Assembly: GCF_002879855.1 (NCBI RefSeq)
Contig: NZ_PNYB01000021.1
Span: 1-64,000 of the forward strand
DNA: 64,000 bases
Direction: 5' to 3'
DNA from: Trinickia soli
Lineage (GTDB): Bacteria; Pseudomonadota; Gammaproteobacteria; Burkholderiales; Burkholderiaceae
The notes beneath the pieces were generated by a model that worked only from the letters and a program-made list of their open reading frames with translations, was not told where the DNA came from and made no database searches. Shown here piece by piece: positions 47,025 through 56,185 of this stretch (positions within the stretch are counted from its first letter, which is position 1; the number at the start of each line of letters is the position of its first letter). Both the position numbers and the translations under genes were made by a program.

Positions 47025-48083
47025 ATGATCGATCTGAATGAACTGCAGTGTTTTGCGCACATTTGCGAAGCGCAAAGCTTTACGGTGGCCGCCGAGCGCC
47101 TCGGCCTGCCGAAATCGAGCGTGAGCCGCGCATTGTCGCGACTGGAGCAGCGTTTGGGGGTGCGGCTCATCGAGCGTACGACACGCAGTCTGATGTTGAC
47201 CGAAGCGGGCGAACTCTATCTCGAGCGCTGCAGGCGGATGTTGGAGGAGGCGGAGCAAGCCGATCTTGCGATCGGCGCGATGCATGCTCAGCCTCGTGGG
47301 CTGTTGCGCGTCGCTACGTCGGTACCGTTTGCGCGCTTTGCGCTTGCGCCGGTGCTCGGTGATTTTTTGGCGGCATACCCTGAGGTGCGCGTCGATCTGC
47401 AACTGCTGGCGGCCGAGCATCGCGCGAGCGATGCGGCGCCCGATGTGGTGATCGGTCCGGCGCCGGGCGCCGATTCCACGTTGCGAGCGACGCCGCTGTT
47501 TCGGGTGCGGCTTGCGGCCTATGCGAGCCCCGCGTATCTTGCCGGACGGCGCATGCCGAAAATACCGGCCGATTTGCGCGAGCATCATTGCATTACCGGG
47601 CACTGCTCCGCGCAGGGGCTTGCGCCCGGTTTTTCCGCGTGGCGAATGCAACGCGGTGCTACGCGCCAGGAAGTGCGCTTCGAGCCGCGCGTGATCGTAG
47701 CCGATCCCGCGATCGGCTACCAGGTGGCGTTGAGCGGCGGTGGCGTTACCCTGCTCAAGCCTGAGGCGGCGCAACACGATATCGATGCGGGGCGGCTCGT
47801 GCGACTGTTGCCCGATTGGGAGATCGAGCCGTTGCAGCTCTATGCGCTGCATGCATCGCGCTTGAGCGCATCGCCCAAGGTCAACGCGTTTATCAGCTTT
47901 CTGCGCGACCGGTATGGGGTTGGCGATTGGAGTTCGGACGCGGTCAAGTCACGGCCATTCCGGGCGCAGCATCGGCACGACTTGAAATCGAAAATGGGTC
48001 GGAAGGTTGCAGGCGATGGCGACCTTCGCCAACAACAACGCCGGGTTCGATCCGACATCGTCCGCGAATCCGATCGTGACTGA
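47025..48083 (+). CDS. LysR-family regulator with C-terminal extension
   Basis: The 352-residue protein has a LysR helix-turn-helix (IDLNELQCFAHICEAQSFTV and GLPKSSVSRALSRLEQRLGV) and an effector domain ending around FISFLRDRYGVGDW near residue 303. About 50 further residues (HRHDLKSKMGRKVAGDGD and an Arg/Gln-rich end) look unlike LysR sequence. They may come from loss of the original stop codon. ATG 47025 has GGGGGC upstream. It is divergent from the NmrA-like gene. Confidence 0.87.
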   Translation: MIDLNELQCFAHICEAQSFTVAAERLGLPKSSVSRALSRLEQRLGVRLIERTTRSLMLTEAGELYLERCRRMLEEAEQADLAIGAMHAQPRGLLRVATSVPFARFALAPVLGDFLAAYPEVRVDLQLLAAEHRASDAAPDVVIGPAPGADSTLRATPLFRVRLAAYASPAYLAGRRMPKIPADLREHHCITGHCSAQGLAPGFSAWRMQRGATRQEVRFEPRVIVADPAIGYQVALSGGGVTLLKPEAAQHDIDAGRLVRLLPDWEIEPLQLYALHASRLSASPKVNAFISFLRDRYGVGDWSSDAVKSRPFRAQHRHDLKSKMGRKVAGDGDLRQQQRRVRSDIVRESDRD

Positions 48084-48108
48084 TCCAACGTTGCTAGCCG
48101 CACCAGCG

Positions 48109-49164
48109 CTACTTCGAAGCCGGGCCACTCGCAGCGCGCGTGCCCGAAGCCGGCGATACCGGCGATAGTGCCCGGTATTGCTCGCGCCACTTCGCCAGAT
48201 CGCCGTTCCATTCGGGAGCGAGCTTGATCAGTTGCGTGGCCGAAGCGGTGCCAAACGACATCTGCGCATCGGCAAGCGCGCGAATTTCATTCTTTTCGGC
48301 AGGCGACGACAAGAAAGCCGAGAAGGCCGGCAAGTCGCGCGCATATTCCGTTTCGATTTGATCGATTGCCTCGCCCTCCATCGTGGTCGCCATATTCATC
48401 ATGATCGGTGCGATGGCCCAGCCACTCGCATCGCCACCCGACTTAGCCGCATCCTGCTGCCATTGCACCATCAGCAGGATCTGGCGGGACATCAGCAAGA
48501 TGGCGGCGCGGCGCTTGACGACATCGGGTGCGGGAACCGGCATCGACGAGGGCGCTGGCACTGACCCTGGCATCGTGCCGTCGGCGGCGGCACGCAACTG
48601 CGCCTTTTGCATCGAATCGAATTCGATGACGGTCAGCCGGTTTTGAAACGCCAGAAAGCGACGGCCAATTTCCGTCGAGTAAAACCGCAGCAAGATCTCC
48701 GCGTCTGCGTGCGACAAATGCTGCGCGTAGCTATTCGCGAGCGCGTCGCGATACATGCGCTGCAATTCCGATTGCACGCTTTTGATTCGGAATTCACGGC
48801 GCCGCGCACAATCCTGCATGATCGTTCGCCGCATCGGTTCCCAGCGCGGGTCCGTCTCGTTCCACTTCGGATTGGTCGGGTCGAGCGTGCGAATGTTGCG
48901 CGCGACGCAGGCGGAAATCTCGGCGGCGGCATCGGCGTCCGTCTGCGTGTTCGCCTGGGCCGGTTTGAGTTGCTGCTCTGCCAGCAACCGTTCGATCTGA
49001 TTGGGGTCCGCGGCGGACGTGCGTGACGCCTCCCCAGTCGCGCTCACCTGCTGCCGAGGTTGTAGCGAGAACGCAGGGGCATCCAACGGGGGCGCAGTCT
49101 GCGCAGCAATTTGCCAGCATTGCAAAGCGATGCCCGCGCCGATCGACGCGATGCGACGATTCAT
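48109..49164 (-). CDS. Exported hypothetical protein with DUF2059-like segment
   Basis: This 351-residue protein has a short hydrophobic N-terminus (IASIGAGIALQCWQIAAQTA) that may be a signal peptide, then a Pro/Gln-rich region. A helical part holds YAQHLSHADAEILLRFYSTE and IGRRFLAFQ, resembling the DUF2059 pattern (Y...L...EL..FY.T..G..L). The C-terminus carries a Thr/Ala/Ser-rich tail. No enzyme motif is seen. ATG 49164 begins the putative signal. It is convergent with the LysR gene at 47025. Confidence 0.7.
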   Translation of the reverse strand: MNRRIASIGAGIALQCWQIAAQTAPPLDAPAFSLQPRQQVSATGEASRTSAADPNQIERLLAEQQLKPAQANTQTDADAAAEISACVARNIRTLDPTNPKWNETDPRWEPMRRTIMQDCARRREFRIKSVQSELQRMYRDALANSYAQHLSHADAEILLRFYSTEIGRRFLAFQNRLTVIEFDSMQKAQLRAAADGTMPGSVPAPSSMPVPAPDVVKRRAAILLMSRQILLMVQWQQDAAKSGGDASGWAIAPIMMNMATTMEGEAIDQIETEYARDLPAFSAFLSSPAEKNEIRALADAQMSFGTASATQLIKLAPEWNGDLAKWREQYRALSPVSPASGTRAASGPASK

Positions 49165-49474
49165 GGCGATTCCCCGTACGAAAGGTTCGTTGTAGTCGTT
49201 GGAAGGCCGGTCGTTGGAAGGCCGGTATGCCGCGGTGCCTGTGCGCCGCGCGTTCCAGGGCTGCACCTCGAAATTGTGATGGGCTGGGGCACCGCCGTCT
49301 GAGCGGCGCCGCACCGTTAGCCATCCAGTTATTGATGAGTGTAGTTCACTATTGAATCAAAAATTGGCTACTTTATGGCATTAGTGCGGAAGTCCAGAAT
49401 GACGTCCGTGGCCTGAAAACAGACGCCCGTCTGCCAAGCAAGGGCCGAAACGTCTTCCAATCTGGAGAAAGAAA
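49165..49474. other. Intergenic, no gene; holds a 15-bp tandem duplication
   Basis: These 310 bases lie between two divergent genes. GTCGTTGGAAGGCCG is duplicated in tandem (49195-49209 and 49210-49224) just upstream of the exported-protein gene. The part at 49325-49385 is AT-rich and is the likely promoter of the SDR gene; I cannot assign a -10 with confidence. Confidence 0.5.
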
Positions 49475-50248
49475 ATGAACGCATCCGTTACCCGTCGAAC
49501 CCTTTCCGGCAAGGTCGCTCTGGTGACCGGCGCAAGTTCCGGTATCGGCCGCGCGAGCGCCGTTGAACTCGCGCGCCGTGGCGCCAAGGTCGTCGCGAGC
49601 GCCCGTCGGCAATCGGAGCTCGAACAACTTGTAGCCGAGATCAGGCAGGAAGGCTTCGAGGCGTCTGCGGTCGTCGCAGACATCAACGTTGAGCAGAGTG
49701 TCATCGACCTCGTTGCCAAGACGGTTTCGACCTACGGACGCATCGACATCGCATTCAACAACGCTGGGACAGAAGGCGCGTTCACGCCGTTCGTCGAGCA
49801 GACCAACGAGACGTACGACACCATCTTCAACGCCAATGTGCGCGGCGTTTTCTGGTCGATGAAGCACGAGGCCAAAGCCATGCTGGCGCAAGGAGGTGGA
49901 ACGATCATCAACAATGCCTCGATGGGCGGCGTGATCGGCTTCGGTAATGCGGGGCTCTATATCGCGAGCAAGCACGCGGTGTTGGGCCTGACCAAGACCG
50001 CTGCGATCGAGCTATTCAAGCAAGGCGTGCGCGTCAACGCCGTCAATCCCGGCATCATCGACACGCCGTTCCAGGATCGCATCTGGCCGGATGTCGAAGC
50101 GAAGCGGGCTTTCGCAGATTCGACTATTGCGGGCCGGGCCGGTTCGCCCGAAGAGATCGCCGCGGTCGTGGCGTTCCTCGCTTCCGATGACGCTTCGTTT
50201 ATCTCGGGGCATGGCCTGCTCGTCGACGGCGGGTATTCGATCGCCTGA
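49475..50248 (+). CDS. Short-chain dehydrogenase/reductase (classical SDR)
   Basis: This 257-residue classical SDR has the cofactor motif TGASSGIG (about 18-25), NNAG near 94-97, the catalytic Ser in NNASMGG and the Tyr-Lys pair in YIASKHAV. VNAVNPGIIDTP and the end SGHGLLVDGGYSIA are standard. Arg residues after the second strand (ARRQ) suggest NADPH preference. The substrate is unknown. The gene appears monocistronic. Confidence 0.93.
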   Translation: MNASVTRRTLSGKVALVTGASSGIGRASAVELARRGAKVVASARRQSELEQLVAEIRQEGFEASAVVADINVEQSVIDLVAKTVSTYGRIDIAFNNAGTEGAFTPFVEQTNETYDTIFNANVRGVFWSMKHEAKAMLAQGGGTIINNASMGGVIGFGNAGLYIASKHAVLGLTKTAAIELFKQGVRVNAVNPGIIDTPFQDRIWPDVEAKRAFADSTIAGRAGSPEEIAAVVAFLASDDASFISGHGLLVDGGYSIA

Positions 50249-50366
50249 TCGGCCCAAGACGGCGCGGAAGTGTTGTGCTGGTCCGATGTTCTAACGGCGG
50301 TATGCGAGCAATCGACCCGGATCATCGCAACCGGTGATTACGGGCACCAGGCGCGGAAGCGGGCAT

Positions 50367-52631
50367 TCAAGGCAACGCCCACCAAGTGGGCAGCAGCCGT
50401 CTGACTTCCGCGCGCCGGAAGCGGTCGTCGATCAAATGCAAGACGCCGACGTCCGTTTCGGTGCGGATGACACGCCCCGCCGCCTGTACGACCTTTTGCA
50501 AGCCGGGATACAGGTAGACATAGTCGTAGCCGCTACCGAACCTGGCATCCATCGTGCGCCGCATTTCTTCATTGACCTCGTTGACTTGCGGCAGTCCGAG
50601 CGTGGCGACGAACGCACCGATCAACTGCTCACCGACGAGGTCGACACCTTCGGAGAAAGCGCCGCCCAGCACGGCCAGTCCGATCCCGCTGCCGGCCGAG
50701 CGGAAGCGCGCGAGAAACGCATCGCGCGCCGCTTCATCCATGCCGGGGGCTTGAGTCCAGATCGGCACATCGGGATGTCGCTGCTGCATCAGCGTTGCCA
50801 CCCGCTGCAAATAATCGAAGCTGCTTAGGAAGCCTAAGTAATTGCCCGGTTGCTCGGCATACTGGCGTGCCATGAGATCGGCGATCGGGATCAGCGAGCG
50901 TTCGCGATCGCGCCAGCGCGTGGAGACATGAGCGGCAATATGAACGCGCAATTGCTGAGGGCGGAATGGGCCGTCGACGCTCATGAAAGCCGCCTCTTCG
51001 GGCAACCCCAGCATGTCGCGGTAGAAGTGCTCCGGCGCCAGCGTGCCGGAGAACAAAACGGTAGTGCGTGCGAGCGCGTGCCGTGGCGCAAGGAAATGCG
51101 CCGGAACGACGTTGCGCACGCACAGCGCAGACGAAACCTTGCCGCGGTCCGCTGCGGCCTTTGCGCTCAAGCGCACATCGAACACCGAATGCGTGCCGAA
51201 TTGTTCGGACAACGAAACAAAATGCATGGCATCGAAGAAGACACGCAGCAGGCTGTCATCGATCGAAAGTGGCGCGTCGGCCAGATGGTCGGTCACCGCG
51301 CCAATCAGGTTTTGAGCGGAGGACAAGACGCGTGCGGGGACTTCCGCGTACGCCTGATACGCGTTCGTCTGCGTCCGATTGAGCGCGTTCCACTCGCGCT
51401 GCAACCGCTTCAGCGGCTCTTTAAGCACGTCGGGCGCAGTTTTTCCGGCGGCTTTGAATGCGCTTTGCTCGATCGAGGCCGTGTACATCTTGCGCGCGCG
51501 CTCGAGCAGGTTGTGCGCTTCGTCGACGAGCACTGCGACGGGCCACTGATTGATACGGGCGAGCGCGTAGAGCAGGGCGCTGCTGTCGTAGTAGTAGTTG
51601 TAGTCGCCGACGACGACATCGCACCAGCGCGCGAGCTCTTGTGCCAGGTAATAGGGGCAGACGTCATGGGCGAGCGCTGCCTGACGCACGGTTTCCCGAT
51701 CGAGGCGGTGGCTTGCAAGCGCCGCTTCCCGTGCATCCCCAAGCCGGTCGTAAAAGCCACGCGCGAGCGGGCACGATTCGCCATGGCACGACTTGTCGGG
51801 GTGCTCGCAGGCCTTGTCGCGTGCAACGAGTTCGAGCGTACGCAGCGGCAACGCATCGGCGTGGCGATGCAATGAATCGATCGCGTCGAGCGCGAGCGCT
51901 CGGCCCGGCGTCTTCGCCGTGAGAAAGAAGACGCGTTCGACGTGCCCTTGTCCGCACGCCTTGAGCGCCGGAAAGATCGTGGCGAGGGTTTTGCCGATGC
52001 CGGTCGGCGCTTGCGCCATCAACGCACCGGCATCGCGCGCCGCGCGATAGACGGCCACGGCCAGCTCGCGCTGTCCACTGCGAAACTCGCCATAAGGGAA
52101 CCGAAGGCGATCGAGTGCCGCGTTGCGTGCCTCGCGATGTTCGCTCTCGCGCATGGCCCAGCCGAGGAATCGCTCGCACTGATGCTCGAACAAGCTGCGC
52201 AGGGCGCACGCCTCGTATGACTGCGTCAACACGGTTTCTTTGCGTGAACCGATGTCGAAATAGACGAGCGCCACGTTCAATCGTTCGAGCGCTCGCGCCT
52301 GGCAGAGCAGGTGCCCATAGACGAGCGCTTGCGCCCAATGCAGCGCGCGATGATTCTCGGGCATCGTCTCGAGCTGCCCGCGATAGGTTTTGATTTCCTC
52401 GAGGCGATTGAGTGCGGGATCATAACCATCGGCCCGGCCGCGCACGGTCAACTCGCCATAGGCGCCGCTCAGTGTCAGCTCCGATTCATACCCGGCAGCC
52501 CGCCGCGAAGTCACTACCGCATGGCCTTCCATTCCTTCGAGCGCAGTGGGCGACGGCGTGAAACGCAGATCCAGATCGCCACGCTTGGCCGTGAACTCGC
52601 ACAGTGTCCGGACCGCGACGATGTAGCTCAT
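50367..52631 (-). CDS. XPD/DinG-like Fe-S helicase with N-terminal PD-(D/E)XK nuclease motif
   Basis: The 754-residue protein has Walker A APTGIGKT (208-215), four cysteines for a [4Fe-4S] cluster (275, 282, 287, 325), DEAH (370-373) and a C-terminal helicase half with QAAGRVIRTETDVGVL, the Rad3/XPD/DinG pattern. Residues 60-110 carry a Cas4/RecB-type nuclease signature: GRADGYD (Asp68), EIK (Glu79-Lys81) and QALVY (Gln101, Tyr105). It therefore looks like a fused nuclease-helicase. It overlaps the stop of the upstream FAN1-like gene by ATGA, so both are coupled. A DNA repair role is inferred. Confidence 0.9.
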   Translation of the reverse strand: MSYIVAVRTLCEFTAKRGDLDLRFTPSPTALEGMEGHAVVTSRRAAGYESELTLSGAYGELTVRGRADGYDPALNRLEEIKTYRGQLETMPENHRALHWAQALVYGHLLCQARALERLNVALVYFDIGSRKETVLTQSYEACALRSLFEHQCERFLGWAMRESEHREARNAALDRLRFPYGEFRSGQRELAVAVYRAARDAGALMAQAPTGIGKTLATIFPALKACGQGHVERVFFLTAKTPGRALALDAIDSLHRHADALPLRTLELVARDKACEHPDKSCHGESCPLARGFYDRLGDAREAALASHRLDRETVRQAALAHDVCPYYLAQELARWCDVVVGDYNYYYDSSALLYALARINQWPVAVLVDEAHNLLERARKMYTASIEQSAFKAAGKTAPDVLKEPLKRLQREWNALNRTQTNAYQAYAEVPARVLSSAQNLIGAVTDHLADAPLSIDDSLLRVFFDAMHFVSLSEQFGTHSVFDVRLSAKAAADRGKVSSALCVRNVVPAHFLAPRHALARTTVLFSGTLAPEHFYRDMLGLPEEAAFMSVDGPFRPQQLRVHIAAHVSTRWRDRERSLIPIADLMARQYAEQPGNYLGFLSSFDYLQRVATLMQQRHPDVPIWTQAPGMDEAARDAFLARFRSAGSGIGLAVLGGAFSEGVDLVGEQLIGAFVATLGLPQVNEVNEEMRRTMDARFGSGYDYVYLYPGLQKVVQAAGRVIRTETDVGVLHLIDDRFRRAEVRRLLPTWWALP

Positions 52632-54313
52632 GGCAAGGCCGCTACGGTGTCGAAGGCGGGCGCTTGTGCCCAGCGCACGTCCAGCACTCGCACGGGGATG
52701 CCGTGCGCGATGCAATAGCGCAGCCAGCGTGTTTGGTTGTCTTGCAGCTTGTCGCCCGGGCCTTTGATTTCGATGAACTCGTAGCGCTGCTCGCGGGGCC
52801 AAAACCGGACGAGGTCGGGCAGGCCCGAGCGGTTCTCGCGAATGTCGGCGAGCAAGCGCATAAAGCAGAGCTTCAGGTGAGTCGCGGGCAGACAATCGAG
52901 CGCATGGTCGACGAGGTGAGGCGTCAACATTCCCCAAAATACGAACGGCGATTGCAAGCCGGCTTTGACTTCGAGGTGATGCCGAATCGTCGCCTGATAA
53001 GCGCTGCTATCGAGTTGCGCAAGGCAGTTCGCGAACATCTGCTTGCGACGCGCGAAGAAGTCCGGCGCGTGCAGATCGGCCGGCCCGCGTTGAAACGGAT
53101 GGAAGAATGCGCCCGGCACGGGCGCAAACACGGCTTCCCAACACAGCAGACCGAACAGCGAATTGATCAGGCCGTTTTCGACGTAAAACACCGGAACGTC
53201 ATCGGTATGGAGATGATCGCGAACGACGTATTCGACGGCGAACGGCTCGTCGGGGTAAGGCAGTACGATCGTTTCGCGCTCGATTGCGCGCTCGCGGGCG
53301 GCGCGCTCCGTGCTCCGTCCCAACGCCCGGTGCAGTCTCGGCAGCATGCGAGCAACGCGCTGGGATTCTGCCTCGCTTTCGGGTTCGCGCATCGCTTGGC
53401 CCGCCAGTTCGAGCGCCTCGGCGAAGCGCCCCTCGCGTTCGAGCACCCGCATGCGCCGATGCCTTGCACCGGGCCATGCGCTGCCAGCATATGCGTCGAG
53501 CGCAACGGGCCAATGTGCAAGCCGTTCGGCGTGATGACCGATCCGAAACAGCAATTTTGCGCGTCGCATTTCGAGCCAGGGATTGTCGATGTCGACGCCC
53601 TTCGCCGCGCCGAGCAACTGCGCAAGATCGTCCGCTTCGACGAGCGCATCGAGCGCAGCGCGGCATGCATGCAGCGAGAGATAGCCGTCGATATCCGCGC
53701 GCGAGCGAAAGGCGCGAGCCGACATGGGAAACGGCACGGACTCATATTGATAGATGCCCAAATCGGCGAGCACGAATTCTGTCCAATCCTGGTGCAGGTT
53801 GCCGAAAAACATGAGCCGCAGCCGTTCGCACAGCGCAGCGATCGTCGTGCGCAATACCGTGTCCGTTTCGTTGGTGTTCGCGCTCCATTCACGATAACGC
53901 CGTGGCTCCGGGTAAGTGTCGCGAAGCACGTCCAGCCAGGCAGCCTTGCTCAGATGTTTATGACTGGCGGCCGATGGCAACATACGCGCGAGTTCGGGGC
54001 GCGTGGCGAGCGAGAACAGTTCGTCGATCGTGACCGGCGCGTCCGTGTCCACCCACCCGAGCGCGGCCAGCGGCGCGGCCGCCGCCAGCGGGCAACCGAT
54101 TTCTTCGTAGACGAGCCGGCTCGCGCGAAACAGCGGCCCCTGACGCATCAACATGCGCACGAGCAGCGCGCGCGACTGCAGCGGCAGACCGGCGAAGTCA
54201 TGCAGAAAGTCGCGCTCGCCCATGTCGAGCAAATCGTCGTAGCGCTCAGCGATCCACGCCAGCGCACGCTCGAAATTCGACAAGTAATAGGGCGAGGGAG
54301 CGGTGGAAAGCAC
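52628..54313 (-). CDS. FAN1-type VRR-NUC structure-specific nuclease
   Basis: This protein of about 561 residues matches bacterial FAN1. An N-terminal DNA-binding part (YYLSNFERALAWIAERYDDL) leads to a central helical region and a C-terminal VRR-NUC domain with the active-site string SGLPDLVRFW, later YEFIEIKGPGDKLQDNQTRW (PD...E-x-K, then QxxW). FAN1 cuts branched DNA and unhooks interstrand crosslinks. The start is uncertain: I chose GTG 54313, just before the conserved region and just after a LexA-like box and a possible promoter. The frame is open to 54502. The helicase gene follows with a 4-base overlap. Confidence 0.87.
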   Translation of the reverse strand: MLSTAPSPYYLSNFERALAWIAERYDDLLDMGERDFLHDFAGLPLQSRALLVRMLMRQGPLFRASRLVYEEIGCPLAAAAPLAALGWVDTDAPVTIDELFSLATRPELARMLPSAASHKHLSKAAWLDVLRDTYPEPRRYREWSANTNETDTVLRTTIAALCERLRLMFFGNLHQDWTEFVLADLGIYQYESVPFPMSARAFRSRADIDGYLSLHACRAALDALVEADDLAQLLGAAKGVDIDNPWLEMRRAKLLFRIGHHAERLAHWPVALDAYAGSAWPGARHRRMRVLEREGRFAEALELAGQAMREPESEAESQRVARMLPRLHRALGRSTERAARERAIERETIVLPYPDEPFAVEYVVRDHLHTDDVPVFYVENGLINSLFGLLCWEAVFAPVPGAFFHPFQRGPADLHAPDFFARRKQMFANCLAQLDSSAYQATIRHHLEVKAGLQSPFVFWGMLTPHLVDHALDCLPATHLKLCFMRLLADIRENRSGLPDLVRFWPREQRYEFIEIKGPGDKLQDNQTRWLRYCIAHGIPVRVLDVRWAQAPAFDTVAALP

Positions 54314-54328
54314 GACGGTTCTGCGGGG

Positions 54329-54344
54329 CTGTATAAATGTACAG
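54329..54344. promoter_or_regulatory. LexA-type SOS box
   Basis: CTGTATAAATGTACAG fits the CTGT-N8-ACAG SOS box with an AT-rich centre. It ends 15 bases upstream of the proposed GTG start of the FAN1-like gene and overlaps the likely -10 region, where a bound LexA would block transcription. Confidence 0.65.
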
Positions 54345-54356
54345 GGATGATAGCAA
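54330..54356 (-). promoter_or_regulatory. Possible sigma70 promoter of the FAN1-helicase operon
   Basis: On the minus strand TTGCTA (54356-54351) and TATACA (54335-54330) are 15 bases apart, a little short for sigma70. The -10 overlaps the LexA-type box. Transcription would start roughly 10 bases before the GTG at 54313, leaving a very short leader. Confidence 0.35.
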
Positions 54357-54492
54357 ATTCGGCCACAGCGGCGGCCGATCCGCGCTGCGCGGATAGGTTC
54401 GATTCGGCACCAAGCGCGTGCTGCGGCGATAATTCGGTCAACCGTGCTCGTATGCACGTGGGCGCCGCCTTCTCCAACTCGCTCGGATACCC

Positions 54493-55158
54493 ATGAACAC
54501 ATTGACGCGCATCGCGCGCTTTCTCGGCAACCGCCCGCGCATCGTTATCGCCGCGGCGCTCGGCATCCTGGCATACCTGATCGAGCCGTGGCAGCTGCGT
54601 CCCATTCAGCGGGCGCTGCTCGCATGGGACGTTGGCATGTGGCTTTACCTCGTCATGATCTGGGTGCTGATGATGAGGGCCAGCCCCGCCGATGTGCAAC
54701 GGGTGGCCGAGCGCGAGAACGAAGGCGCGACGGCCGTGCTCGCCATCATTACCTGTGCGGCGATTGCGAGCGTGGCTGCAATCGTGGTCGAGCTATCCGC
54801 CACCAAGGGACTCGGGCCGAAGCAGGCGGGCATCAACTATGCGCTCACCGGCGCGACCATGCTGGGCGCCTGGCTGTTGATTCCGACGGTTTTTACATTG
54901 CAGTACGCGCGCTATTACCACCAGACACGCGAACATGAGGCGTCGTTGAAGTTTCCGGATCAAGACGAACCGCTTGATTACTGGGATTTCTTATATTTCT
55001 CATTCACGATTGCGGTTGCATCGCAGACATCCGATGTTTCTTTATGTTCGAGTCGCGCGCGACGCACGGCGCTGGCTCAATCGGTTTTGTCGTTCTTCTT
55101 CAATGCCGCGCTATTGGGGCTTTCGGTGAATATCGCGGCGGGGTTGTTGGGATCGTAA
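54493..55158 (+). CDS. DUF1345 membrane protein
   Basis: This 221-residue protein has about five hydrophobic segments and the DUF1345 hallmark DYWDFLYFSFTIAVASQTSD before the last helices. LYLVMIWVLMMRASPADVQR is the typical loop after helix 2. It is an inner-membrane protein of unknown function. It is divergent from the FAN1-like gene and convergent with the pirin gene. Confidence 0.9.
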   Translation: MNTLTRIARFLGNRPRIVIAAALGILAYLIEPWQLRPIQRALLAWDVGMWLYLVMIWVLMMRASPADVQRVAERENEGATAVLAIITCAAIASVAAIVVELSATKGLGPKQAGINYALTGATMLGAWLLIPTVFTLQYARYYHQTREHEASLKFPDQDEPLDYWDFLYFSFTIAVASQTSDVSLCSSRARRTALAQSVLSFFFNAALLGLSVNIAAGLLGS

Positions 55159-55184
55159 TACGACGGAGAAGGGGCTCTCTGTGC

Positions 55185-55220
55185 GTTGCTGGCCGCCGTT
55201 CGCGGCCAGCAACGGCGGCC
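55185..55220. other. Two alternative perfect hairpins between convergent genes
   Basis: GTTGCTGGCCGC (55185-55196) pairs with GCGGCCAGCAAC (55202-55213), a 12-bp stem with a 5-base loop. GGCCGCCGTT (55191-55200) can instead pair with AACGGCGGCC (55211-55220), a 10-bp stem. The two exclude each other. There is no U-tract; the place suggests a bidirectional transcript end. Confidence 0.7.
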
Positions 55221-55253
55221 AGGGCGATGTCCCGGCTGCCGATCAGCGCACCT

Positions 55254-55982
55254 TCACCGCATCTGCGGCGTCTCCCGCGCACGCAGATCGAACACGAGCA
55301 CTTCCGCCGCCTTACCTTCGGTCAGCGTCAGCGCGGTCTCGTCACGGAGCTTGGCGCCATCGCCCGCAACGAGCTTGACGCCGTTCAGCGTGACCTCGCC
55401 GCTGGCCACATGCACGTACGCGTACCGCTCGGCCGGTAGCGACAGCGACGCCGTTTGATCGCCGTCGAGCTTGGCGGAATAGACGCGTGCGTCCTGCCTC
55501 AGCGTCAGCGATCCGTCGGCCCCGTCGGGCGAAAGCATGAGCCGCAGGTTTCCTTGCTTCTCTTGCTCACCGACGTGCATCTGCTGATAGCGAGGCGGCG
55601 CACCCAGCGCCGCCTCCGAAGGCAAAATCCAGATCTGCAGAAAATGCACGGGGTCGGTGGACGACGGGTTGTATTCGCTATGCGCGACGCCCGTACCCGC
55701 ACTCATCAGCTGCACGTCGCCGGGCACGATCGTCGAGCCGGTGCCCATCGAGTCCCGATGTTCGAGCGCGCCCTCGAGCACGTACGAGAAAATTTCCATG
55801 TCGCGATGCGGATGACGGCCAAAGCCACGTCCCGCAGCCACGCGATCGTCGTTGATCACGAGCAGATCGGAAAAGCCCGCTTGCTCCGGGTCGAAGTAGT
55901 TGGCGAACGAGAAGGTGTGGCGCGAGCTCAACCATCCATGCTCGGCGACGCCGCGATCGGTAGCTTTCCTGATTTCGATCAT
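55254..55982 (-). CDS. Pirin-family protein (YhhW-like quercetin dioxygenase type)
   Basis: This 242-residue bicupin protein keeps all four metal ligands of E. coli YhhW: His57, His59, His101 and Glu103 (GFGRHPHRDMEIFSYVLEGA and GTGVAHSEYN). The start RKATDRGVAEHGWLSSRHTF is typical of the group. YhhW has quercetin 2,3-dioxygenase activity in vitro; the natural substrate is not settled. It is a cytoplasmic single gene. Confidence 0.93.
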   Translation of the reverse strand: MIEIRKATDRGVAEHGWLSSRHTFSFANYFDPEQAGFSDLLVINDDRVAAGRGFGRHPHRDMEIFSYVLEGALEHRDSMGTGSTIVPGDVQLMSAGTGVAHSEYNPSSTDPVHFLQIWILPSEAALGAPPRYQQMHVGEQEKQGNLRLMLSPDGADGSLTLRQDARVYSAKLDGDQTASLSLPAERYAYVHVASGEVTLNGVKLVAGDGAKLRDETALTLTEGKAAEVLVFDLRARETPQMR

Positions 55983-56185
55983 CTTTTTCCTCCGAAACGT
56001 TAGGACGCCGAACGAATGAAGCAGGGTTGGCGTCGATGGGTACAGAGTCTAGGCCAACGTTTCATCGATCAGAAGACCTACGGCGCGGACTCACCGTCTC
56101 ATGGATGGGACAATCGGCGGGTGGTGCGGCAGGCGGCCCGCGCGCAGTTCTCGCGCGAGGCATTTGCGTTCAGCCTCACGCACAG

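Noticed and set aside
52604-54496. A 630-codon open frame on the plus strand
   Set aside because: Antisense to the FAN1-like gene; its sequence has no family pattern, while the minus strand carries an intact VRR-NUC motif.
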